Source: Chitinophagaceae bacterium (lineage in GTDB: Bacteria > Bacteroidota > Bacteroidia > Chitinophagales > Chitinophagaceae). Taken from it: a DNA stretch of 64,000 nt. This document shows, piece after piece, positions 57,586-64,000 of this stretch (positions are counted from its first letter, which is position 1; each line of letters begins with the position of its first letter). Position numbers and translations under genes: made by a program. The notes beneath the pieces are model-generated. The model had not been told where the DNA came from and searched no databases. It was given only the letters and a program-made list of their open reading frames with translations. The stretch spans positions 124,001-188,000 of the forward strand of contig SEAC01000016.1 in assembly GCA_004173235.1 (NCBI GenBank), in the 5' to 3' direction.

Positions 57586-59286
57586 ATGAAGATTTATTTA
57601 GCACAGCAGAATTATCATATAGGCAACTTCGAAGCGAACGTAGCAAAGATCAAAGAGGGCATCGATGCCGCGCGGGCGGCGGGCGCCCACCTGGCCGTGT
57701 TCTCGGAGCTTTGCATTTGCGGCTACCCGCCCCGCGATTTTCTCGAGTTCCCCGACTTTATCCGACAGAGCTACGAAGCGTTGCAGGACGTGGCCGATCA
57801 CGCCGGCGATATGGGTGTGCTCGTGGGCGCGCCCGCGCGGAACCCGCAAACTGCAGGCAAGGATCTTTTTAATGCCGCCTTCCTGCTGCACAACGGCAGC
57901 ATCGAAGCGGAGATCCATAAAACACTGCTGCCTACCTACGACGTATTTGACGAGAACCGCTACTTCGAACCTGCCTTCGAATGGAGCTGCGTTATGTTCA
58001 AGGGACGAAAGATCGCGGTGACCATTTGCGAAGACATCTGGAACCTGGGCGACAATCCCACTTACCGCGAAACGCCGATGGAGCACCTCGTGAAGGAAGG
58101 CCCCGAAGTGATGATCAACCTTTCGGCCTCACCGTATAACTACGCACAGGACACGGTGCGCCGCTCCATCGTGGAGGCACACACCGTGAAATACGGCATC
58201 CCGATGCTGTATTGCAATACCGTAGGCTCTCAAACGGAGATCGTCTTCGACGGCGGCTCGCTCGTATACGACTGCAATGGCCTCCTGGTGCAGGAGCTCG
58301 CCTACTTCCGCGAGGACGGGGCCCTCTTCGACCTCGACGCGTTGACCAGGAAAGTGGAAGGTCCCGCAGTGGCGCACAAATATTATTACTCCGCCATCGA
58401 GGTTGGCCGCGACACCGATACGCTCAACTACCTCACCGACGAGAAAAACATCCAGGAGATCCACGATGCGCTCGTGCTCGGCATCCGCGACTACTTCGGC
58501 AAGATGGGTTTCACCACGGCTACGCTCGGCGCTTCGGGCGGCATCGACAGCGCAGTGGTGCACGCCCTTGCCGTGGAAGCACTGGGCAAGGAAGCGGTGC
58601 ACGTGCTGCTGCTGCCTTCGGAATATTCCACAGGCCACTCCGTAAGTGATGCCGTTGCCTTGAGCCAGAATCTCGGCAACCGCTACGATACCATTGCCAT
58701 CGCTTCTGTGTACAACGCGCTGCTCGGCGCACTGCAGCCACTCTTCGGCGACCTTCCTTTCAACGTTGCGGAAGAAAACCTGCAAAGCCGCGCGCGCGGC
58801 AACATCCTTATGGGGCTTGCCAACAAGTTCGGATACATCCTGCTCAACACTTCCAACAAAAGCGAGCTGGCAACAGGCTACGGCACGCTCTATGGCGACA
58901 TGGCCGGCGGCCTCGGCGTGCTCGGCGACCTGTACAAGATGCAGGTATATGCGCTGGCGCGCTACATCAACCGCGAGCGCGAGATCATACCTGCCCACAT
59001 TCTCGAAAAGGCGCCGAGTGCGGAGCTGCGGCCGGGTCAGAAAGATTCCGACTCCTTGCCCGACTATGCCATCCTCGACCGCATCCTGTATCAATACATC
59101 GAATTGCGCCAGGGTCCGCGCGAGATCATTGCGCAGGGCTTTGACGCGGAGCTGGTGAACCGCACGCTGCGCCTCGTGAACAGGAACGAATACAAGCGCG
59201 CGCAGTTCTGCCCCATCATCCGCGTGTCGGCAAAAGCTTTCGGGGTAGGTAGAAGGATGCCGATCGTGGCGAAGTACCTCGGGTGA
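57586..59286 (+). CDS. nadE: glutamine-dependent NAD+ synthetase
   Basis: A 566-residue two-domain enzyme that amidates nicotinate adenine dinucleotide to NAD. The N-terminal nitrilase-like glutaminase domain (about 1-260) has FSELCICGYPPRD with its glutamate, KTLLPTYDVFDENRYF with its lysine, and NLSASPYNY followed by YCNTVGSQTEIVFDG. The C-terminal synthetase domain has the ATP PP-loop GASGGIDSA (316-322 for ASGGIDS), LLLPSEYST, and LNTSNKSELATGYGTLYGD. Supply of ammonia from glutamine is therefore built in. Confidence 0.96.
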   Translation: MKIYLAQQNYHIGNFEANVAKIKEGIDAARAAGAHLAVFSELCICGYPPRDFLEFPDFIRQSYEALQDVADHAGDMGVLVGAPARNPQTAGKDLFNAAFLLHNGSIEAEIHKTLLPTYDVFDENRYFEPAFEWSCVMFKGRKIAVTICEDIWNLGDNPTYRETPMEHLVKEGPEVMINLSASPYNYAQDTVRRSIVEAHTVKYGIPMLYCNTVGSQTEIVFDGGSLVYDCNGLLVQELAYFREDGALFDLDALTRKVEGPAVAHKYYYSAIEVGRDTDTLNYLTDEKNIQEIHDALVLGIRDYFGKMGFTTATLGASGGIDSAVVHALAVEALGKEAVHVLLLPSEYSTGHSVSDAVALSQNLGNRYDTIAIASVYNALLGALQPLFGDLPFNVAEENLQSRARGNILMGLANKFGYILLNTSNKSELATGYGTLYGDMAGGLGVLGDLYKMQVYALARYINREREIIPAHILEKAPSAELRPGQKDSDSLPDYAILDRILYQYIELRQGPREIIAQGFDAELVNRTLRLVNRNEYKRAQFCPIIRVSAKAFGVGRRMPIVAKYLG

Positions 59287-59287
59287 A

Positions 59288-59327
59288 TGTTAGATGTGAG
59301 ATGTGAGATGTTAGATGTGAGATGTGG
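59288..59327. repeat. TTAGATGTGAGATG short tandem repeat
   Basis: Several alternating TTAGATG and TGAGATG units lie right after the nadE stop. Confidence 0.8.
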
Positions 59328-59336
59328 ATTCTTCGC

Positions 59337-59485
59337 ACGGCGTCGTCGCGAGGAAGCGAGGCTGTGAAGCCCATCACACGGCGTCATTGCGAGGAAATGA
59401 GGCTTGAGCCGAGTTTTCGAAGCAATCGCACGCCGAATGTGCATTAGGGCAGGATGCCCGCTCTGCTCGCCGCGCCGCAATGACA
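59337..59485. repeat. intergenic repeat of the GTCATTGCGAGG type
   Basis: Two diverged direct copies (CGTCGTCGCGAGGAAGCGAG and CGTCATTGCGAGGAAATGAG), then an AAGCAATCGCACG element and a closing CGCCGCAATGACA, the complement of the start. The TCATTGCGAGG...AAGCAAT...CAATGA layout is a widespread bacterial intergenic repeat type. Confidence 0.75.
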
Positions 59486-59494
59486 CTTTAGTGG

Positions 59495-60298
59495 CTAAAG
59501 TCGGTACCGCATCAACTTCGCCGAGCGCTGCACACCGGTGGAATCGCTTTGCTCCATCTCGATAACGCCTACGTCTTTGGCGAGGTAAAAATCCAATTGC
59601 CCGTCGATGGTGGGGATGGGTAGCGAAACCGGCACTGCGATCGTGAGCCCGATCCTGGGCTTGCCCTGCACATGCTGCACATTGCTGTAGGTGTTGCCCA
59701 GCACCGTGCGGCTCACATTTTTTTCGAGGTAGGTAAACTCGATGCCCGCATACACCCGGAGGTTAAAAACCAGAGGCGGTGTGCCGAAGGGGATCGTCAG
59801 GGCAGTGATCGTATCGAGCCAGGTGGAACCCTCCGCATCGTTGGCCTTCAGTATCGTCAAATAAAGCACGTCGGGGATGGCGAGTGAACCGGGGTCGGCC
59901 GGAACGGGCAGGAGGGAGTCAAGGAGCGGCGTCATCAGGAGGCGGATGGAATCCGGATCGAGGCCCAGTTGCGCCAGTGGAAAGGCCAGCCGGTAGTCAC
60001 CTCCGGCGCAGGTGTACAGCAGGCCCTGGCCGAAGCCCGGGATGGCACTAACCTGCGAAAAGGGCGCTCCGCCCACGGTAGTGTCGTTGCCAATGAATAC
60101 AGGGCCGCTCATCGTATCCACACCATCAACGAGGTAGGTAAATTCGGACGAATCGCAAAAGGGCAGGTAGCTGCAGTCGATGCACCTGCGGCTGGCCGGT
60201 GGCAGGCCGCCTCCTTCGAAGCTGAGCTCCTTCTGGCAACCCCAGAAGCTCATCACACCCAGCAGGAAAGCAAGCGCGGCGCCGATCTTTTTCATCAA
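59495..60298 (-). CDS. hypothetical lipoprotein (second of a pair)
   Basis: Unrecognised 267-residue protein with a lipoprotein signal ending in FWGC (Cys21) and a short KELSFEGGGLP linker. A CIDCSYLPFC cysteine cluster follows at about residues 39-48. The remainder is beta-rich with no known catalytic motif. Its start overlaps the stop of the upstream lipoprotein gene as ATGA, so the two are coupled. Confidence 0.72.
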   Translation of the reverse strand: MMKKIGAALAFLLGVMSFWGCQKELSFEGGGLPPASRRCIDCSYLPFCDSSEFTYLVDGVDTMSGPVFIGNDTTVGGAPFSQVSAIPGFGQGLLYTCAGGDYRLAFPLAQLGLDPDSIRLLMTPLLDSLLPVPADPGSLAIPDVLYLTILKANDAEGSTWLDTITALTIPFGTPPLVFNLRVYAGIEFTYLEKNVSRTVLGNTYSNVQHVQGKPRIGLTIAVPVSLPIPTIDGQLDFYLAKDVGVIEMEQSDSTGVQRSAKLMRYRL

Positions 60299-60804
60299 TG
60301 GTTTTTCAGTCCGATAATGAGTGTGGCGCTGATGGGTTGCGTAACCAGCGGGTCGTGCACGAGGGTGTCGCGCCCTACCGTAAGCGCGTGCGGGCCTACA
60401 TAATACACGCGGAGGCGCGAGCCGATGCCGTAGATGGATGTGCCGGTAAGGTTGATGTATTGGTCATTGTCGGAAAGGCTCCACGAAAACGGTGCTAACA
60501 CCGGAACCGTCGTATCGCAGCGGTGCGCGCTGTCGTTCACTTGTCCGCCACCGTTAGGAAGAAAGGTGTAGGTATTATCCCAAACGCAATCGGCCAGCGT
60601 TCCCGGCTGCATGTATTGGTCAACAACGCCGTCGCGGTTGAGGTCGAGCGCGGCCCAATCGAACGACCAGGTGGTGTCGGTGAGCCAGGTGCGGCGCTCC
60701 TGCTGCTCGTAGCTGAGCGTTGCTTCTTCTTTCTTTTTGCAGGCGCTGAGGGCCAGGAGGCCCGCCAGTGCGGCGCCGGCTGCCCGTTTGATGGATCGGT
60801 TCAT
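60295..60804 (-). CDS. hypothetical lipoprotein (first of a pair)
   Basis: A 169-residue protein starting at the ATG at 60802-60804, which gives a lipoprotein signal with LSAC (Cys22) and a KKKEE linker. The open frame extends far upstream, but that extension is antisense to the moxR gene and was removed. The mature part has TWSFDWAALDLNRDGVVDQY, a Ca-binding-like DLNRDGVVD loop, and a lipocalin-like beta pattern (TLADCVWDNTYTFLPNGGG) seen in small Bacteroidota envelope proteins. Function unknown. Confidence 0.75.
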   Translation of the reverse strand: MNRSIKRAAGAALAGLLALSACKKKEEATLSYEQQERRTWLTDTTWSFDWAALDLNRDGVVDQYMQPGTLADCVWDNTYTFLPNGGGQVNDSAHRCDTTVPVLAPFSWSLSDNDQYINLTGTSIYGIGSRLRVYYVGPHALTVGRDTLVHDPLVTQPISATLIIGLKNH

Positions 60805-60894
60805 GCAGGGTAAAGATAACGAATCCGGTGCGCCCTTCCCGATTGAAGCAGAGCGGCCCGTCATTTGCTGAGTACCGCTTCGTAATTTGGCACC

Positions 60895-61896
60895 ATGGTA
60901 AAATCCTCCGAAGAGATCCGTCAGCTCAACGAACGCATTGCCTATTCGGCGCGCTTTGTGGACACCCTCCGCCGCGAGGTGGGCAAGGTGATCATCGGGC
61001 AGCCCTATATGCTCGACCGCCTGCTGATTGGTATGCTGAGCAACGGCCACGTGCTGCTCGAAGGCGTGCCCGGACTTGCGAAGACCCTTACCATCAAGTC
61101 GCTGGCCAACGCCATCCAGGCGAAGTTCAGCCGCATCCAGTTCACCCCCGACCTTCTGCCCGCCGACGTCATCGGTACGATGATCTACAATCAGCAGCGG
61201 GCCGACTTCGTGGTGCGCAAAGGCCCCATCTTCGCCAACCTCATCCTCGCCGACGAGATCAACCGCGCCCCGGCAAAAGTGCAAAGCGCACTGTTGGAAG
61301 CGATGCAGGAGCGGCAGGTGACCATCGGCGACCAGACCTACCCGCTGGAAGAACCTTTCCTCGTGCTGGCCACGCAAAATCCGCTGGAGCAGGAGGGAAC
61401 CTACCCGCTGCCGGAGGCGCAGGTAGACCGCTTCCTGATGAAAGTGATCGTTGGCTACCCCACCCGCGAAGAAGAGCAGCAGATCATCCGCCAGCAGGTA
61501 ACCGGAGCCGCGGTGCCCAAAGTGGAGCCCGTAGTGTCGATGCAGGAAGTGCTCGACGCGCGCAAGTTGGTGCGGCAGATCTACCTCGACGAAAAAGTGG
61601 AGCAATACATCATTGATATCGTGTTCGCCACCCGCGACCCCGAAGGCTCGGGCCTGAAGAACCTCAACGGGCTCATCTCGTACGGCTCATCGCCGCGCGG
61701 ATCCATCAACCTCGCCATTGCGGCAAAGGCACAGGCCTTTCTCAACCACCGCGGCTACGTGATCCCCGAAGACGTGCGGGCCATTTGCCCCGACGTGCTG
61801 CGCCACCGCATCGGCATCACCTACGAAGCCGAAGCCGAAAGCATCACGAGCGAGATGGTGATCGAACAGATATTGAAGGCAGTGCCGTTGCCGTAA
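60895..61896 (+). CDS. MoxR family AAA+ ATPase
   Basis: A 333-residue AAA+ ATPase of the MoxR type, thought to act as a chaperone for metal or cofactor insertion with VWA-domain partners. Walker A is GVPGLAKT (57-64), Walker B lies in LILADEINRAP, and the sensor region ATQNPLEQEGTYPLPEAQVDRF is split over the next strands. It leads a moxR-DUF58-bat gene set that continues past the window. Confidence 0.94.
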   Translation: MVKSSEEIRQLNERIAYSARFVDTLRREVGKVIIGQPYMLDRLLIGMLSNGHVLLEGVPGLAKTLTIKSLANAIQAKFSRIQFTPDLLPADVIGTMIYNQQRADFVVRKGPIFANLILADEINRAPAKVQSALLEAMQERQVTIGDQTYPLEEPFLVLATQNPLEQEGTYPLPEAQVDRFLMKVIVGYPTREEEQQIIRQQVTGAAVPKVEPVVSMQEVLDARKLVRQIYLDEKVEQYIIDIVFATRDPEGSGLKNLNGLISYGSSPRGSINLAIAAKAQAFLNHRGYVIPEDVRAICPDVLRHRIGITYEAEAESITSEMVIEQILKAVPLP

Positions 61897-61900
61897 CCCC

Positions 61901-62014
61901 GTCACCCTTCGGCTACGCTCAGGGTGACAGAGCACCTCGGGAGGTCACCCTTCGGCTACGCTCAGGGTGACAGAGCACCTCGGGAGGTCACCCTTCGGCT
62001 GGGCTCAGGGTGAC
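61901..62014. repeat. 43-bp tandem repeat with internal palindrome
   Basis: Two identical 43-base units start at 61901 and 61944, and a third partial unit starts at 61987. Each contains CACCCT...AGGGTG arms around TCGGCTACGCTC, then a GAGCACCTCGGGAG linker. Further related GCTTCGGCTGCGCTCAGCG units follow to about 62100. The array separates moxR from the DUF58 gene inside an otherwise conserved operon. Confidence 0.92.
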
Positions 62015-62151
62015 AGCAGCGCTTCGGCTGCGCTCAGCGGGACAGTGCTTTGAGTGAGCGCATCGGGACTGTCATGGTGAGCGTAGTCGAACCAGACAGG
62101 CCGTTACCGATAAACCAATCGACCAATTAACCACTAAACCCTATCGCCCAC

Positions 62152-63027
62152 TTGCTGACAACAGCCGACATACTGAAGAAAGTGCGCACGCTCGAGATCA
62201 AAAGCAAGAAGCTCACGAGCGACCTGTTTACGGGCGAGTATCATAGTGCCTTCAAGGGCCGCGGTATGTCGTTCAAGGAAGTGCGGGAATATGCGCCGGG
62301 CGATGATGTGCGCTTCATTGACTGGAATGTGTCGGCACGCTTCGGGCACACGTTCAGCAAGCTGTTTGAAGAAGAGCGCGAGCTTACGGTGATGCTCCTC
62401 ATCGACGTCAGCGCATCGTCGCTGTTTGGAACCTCGGCCACCAACAAGCGCGAGCTCGCCACCGAGATCGCCGCGGTGCTGGCCTTCTCCGCCATCAACA
62501 ACGGCGACAAGGTGGGTGCCATCCTGTACAGCGATCGCATCGAAAAATACATTCCGCCGAAGAAGGGACGCCAGCAGGTGCTCTTCCTCGTGCGCACGCT
62601 GCTTACGCTCGAAGCGAAAGGCAAAGGCACCGATCTCGATAAGGCATTGCGCTACTTCAACAACACACGCCGCCAGAGCAGCATTTCGTTTGTACTGAGC
62701 GACTTTCTCGATAGCGGCTATGCCGATGCGCTGCGCGTGGTGAGCAGCCGCCACGATGTGGTAGGCATGAAGATCTACGATCGCCTCGACCAGACGTTGC
62801 CCGACGTAGGCTTGCTTGAAGTGGAAGATCTGGAAACGGGCCGCCGCCAACTGGTGGACACGAGCAGCAAGTTCGTGCGCTACGAGTACGAGCAGGAATT
62901 TTTCCGCATCACCGAATATGCCAACACCCAGTTCAAAAAGGCCGGCAGCGACCTGCTGCACCTGCGCACCGACGAAGACTATGTAAAAGTGTTGCAGCGA
63001 TTTTTCATCAGCCGCGTTCGCCCATGA
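62152..63027 (+). CDS. DUF58 domain protein
   Basis: A 291-residue protein with a DUF58 domain followed by a VWA-like fold. The marks are TSDLFTGEYHSAFKGRGMSF split around the conserved G-x-Y-x-S-x-F-x-G-x-G region, VREYAPGDDVRFIDWNVSARFG, and LLIDVSASSLFG, a partial MIDAS-like DxSxS motif. It begins with TTG; no ATG fits the conserved N terminus. It works with MoxR ATPases in an unknown folding or assembly task. The stop overlaps the next gene by four bases. Confidence 0.9.
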   Translation: MLTTADILKKVRTLEIKSKKLTSDLFTGEYHSAFKGRGMSFKEVREYAPGDDVRFIDWNVSARFGHTFSKLFEEERELTVMLLIDVSASSLFGTSATNKRELATEIAAVLAFSAINNGDKVGAILYSDRIEKYIPPKKGRQQVLFLVRTLLTLEAKGKGTDLDKALRYFNNTRRQSSISFVLSDFLDSGYADALRVVSSRHDVVGMKIYDRLDQTLPDVGLLEVEDLETGRRQLVDTSSKFVRYEYEQEFFRITEYANTQFKKAGSDLLHLRTDEDYVKVLQRFFISRVRP

Positions 63028-63890
63028 TCCGCTACCTTCTTTTTCTTTCCCTGATGCTGATCGCGGGGCCTGTAATGGCCCAGCAGGTGACCCTGTCGGT
63101 AAGCACCGACAAGCGCGCCATCCTCATCGGCGAGCCGCTGGTGCTCGAAGTTTCGCTGGCTGCTTCGGCGCCCGTTGCACCGCTTGTGCTCGACAGCCTC
63201 CCGTACTTCGAAGTATTGGAAGAAGGCAAGGCTGATACCCTTCGCGAAGGAGCCAGCTTCGTGGTGAAGCAGCAATGGCGGCTCACCAGCTGGGACAGCG
63301 GGCGTCGGCAGATCCCGCCGATCGCATACGGTGCGCAGCTTTCAAAAGCCATCACCATACTGGTCAGCTTTTCCTCGCCCTTCGACAAGAACCAACCCTA
63401 CCACGACATCAAAGACGTAGAGAACGTTGAAGTGCCTACCCGCAACACCTGGGTGTGGTACGTGGTGCTGGCCATCCTGCTCGTGGGCATCGCGGCGCTG
63501 TTATTTCCGAAACGCAAGGGGGACGCACCGCGGGCCATACGCGTAGACGAACAGTATTATAAAAAAGTGCTGCAACAGCTGCAGGCCTTGCAGCACGATG
63601 AGGCGCGGCGCAAGGCACCCAAGCAATTTTATACCGACCTTGTTGGCATCCTGCGCGGATACCTCTATCATCGAAAAGGATATTATTCCGATGCCGACAC
63701 CACGACTGACCTGGTTACGCGGCTTCCGCAATGGAGGCTTCCTGCAACCACGCAGGAGGAGTTGCGCGCCGCACTGCAGGAAAGCGACCTCGTGAAGTTT
63801 GCCAAATACCATCCCGGCACTTCCGAAATGGATGCGGCCGTTCAAACATTCAAACGCGCCGTAGTGGCCCTGGAGGAACACAGCCGATGA
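63024..63890 (+). CDS. membrane protein of the moxR-bat operon (DUF4381/BatD-like)
   Basis: A 288-residue protein with a signal peptide (MIRYLLFLSLMLIAGPVMA), a beta-sandwich periplasmic part to about residue 130 (VSTDKRAILIGEPLVLEVSL), one membrane helix at about 148-165, and a helical cytoplasmic tail (LQQLQALQHDEARRKAPKQFY). This layout is that of the small BatD-like/DUF4381 members found between DUF58 and batA in Bacteroidota. It overlaps genes on both sides by four bases, so the operon is tightly coupled. Confidence 0.8.
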   Translation: MIRYLLFLSLMLIAGPVMAQQVTLSVSTDKRAILIGEPLVLEVSLAASAPVAPLVLDSLPYFEVLEEGKADTLREGASFVVKQQWRLTSWDSGRRQIPPIAYGAQLSKAITILVSFSSPFDKNQPYHDIKDVENVEVPTRNTWVWYVVLAILLVGIAALLFPKRKGDAPRAIRVDEQYYKKVLQQLQALQHDEARRKAPKQFYTDLVGILRGYLYHRKGYYSDADTTTDLVTRLPQWRLPATTQEELRAALQESDLVKFAKYHPGTSEMDAAVQTFKRAVVALEEHSR

Positions 63891-64000
63891 TTTACGATTG
63901 GTTGCAAGAGGTGAGCTTCGCGTATGCGTGGATGCTGCCCTTCCTCGGGCTGGTGCCCGTGCTGGCCTTCATCTGGGCGCGCGGCCGCCACAGCCGGCGC
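63887..64000 (+). CDS. BatA/VWA-domain membrane protein (3' truncated by window edge)
   Basis: Only the first 38 residues are visible, starting at the ATG that overlaps the previous stop (ATGA). They comprise a short amphipathic start (MIDYDW-like MIYDWLQEVSFAYAW), one membrane helix (LPFLGLVPVLAFIW) and a basic loop. Position and N terminus fit BatA, the first VWA protein of the aerotolerance operon. Confidence 0.7.
   Translation, partial: MIYDWLQEVSFAYAWMLPFLGLVPVLAFIWARGRHSRR

Noticed and set aside
60805-61605. N-terminal extension of the lipoprotein frame at 60295
   Set aside because: The extension runs antisense through moxR, and the ATG at 60802-60804 gives a proper lipoprotein signal.
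61901-62014. CRISPR-like array
   Set aside because: The 43-base units are directly adjacent with no unique spacers and no cas genes are nearby; it is a plain tandem repeat.

Overview
The window looks like chromosomal DNA from a fairly GC-rich member of the Bacteroidota, most likely Chitinophagaceae or a close relative (inference). The reasons are: a gldKLMN block for type IX secretion and gliding plus a GldB-like lipoprotein; a 2214-residue surface protein ending in a T9SS type A sorting domain; many Bacteroidota-only families (DUF2490, DUF4271, DUF4783); TAnnTTTG-type -7 promoter elements; starts without obvious Shine-Dalgarno sequences; and no plasmid or phage signature. One tRNA gene is present. 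There is no rRNA, CRISPR array or transposase.

Layout. (1) 1-11.5 kb, plus strand: a pectin and uronate locus. A 5'-truncated pectinesterase is followed by uxaB, uxaA, uxaC, kdgK, a YhcH/YiaL protein, KDPG aldolase, an ExuT-like transporter and a secreted GH28 polygalacturonase fused to a second YhcH domain. Together these de-esterify and cut pectin, import uronates and run the full isomerase route from galacturonate or glucuronate to pyruvate and glyceraldehyde-3-phosphate. (2) 11.5-14.5 kb: DUF2490 protein, serine acetyltransferase and cysteine synthase (a cysteine pair), then tRNA-Arg(CCG). (3) 14.7-18.6 kb, minus strand: MarC, then a cobalamin-riboswitch operon of a BtuB-like TonB receptor and a PP-loop ATPase. 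(4) 18.6-27.9 kb: an Arr-type ADP-ribosyltransferase with an extra N-terminal domain, the giant T9SS cargo protein and an APC permease. (5) 28-35.8 kb: TolC and HlyD-type exporter parts coupled to gpsA, an MBOAT/SGNH O-acylation pair bracketed by direct repeats, and hemW. (6) 35.9-44.6 kb: a BamA/TamA-like protein with a missing 5' end, DUF4271, HemD-like protein, then gldK-gldL-gldM-gldN. (7) 44.9-51.7 kb, minus strand: uvrC, a lipoprotein, an ECF sigma factor with an inner-membrane-anchored beta-barrel partner, a heme-binding protein and gpmI. (8) 51.8-60.8 kb: DUF4783, nadC, SUI1/YciH, NADP-type isocitrate dehydrogenase, apaG, gldB, nadE and two lipoproteins. (9) 60.9-64 kb: the start of a moxR-DUF58-bat operon that runs off the window.

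The intergenic space is unusual. Five copies of a 120-160 bp inverted-repeat element (ends GAAAGAACGCAGAT / ATCTGCGTTCTTTC) carry small copy-specific hairpins. There are also palindromic hairpin clusters, a 43-bp tandem repeat and many short word-like tandem repeats, several arranged as inverted pairs. One such pair lies inside the riboswitch, and one element appears to supply promoter parts to nadC.

All functional names come from reading the translated sequence against remembered family features; no database search was run.
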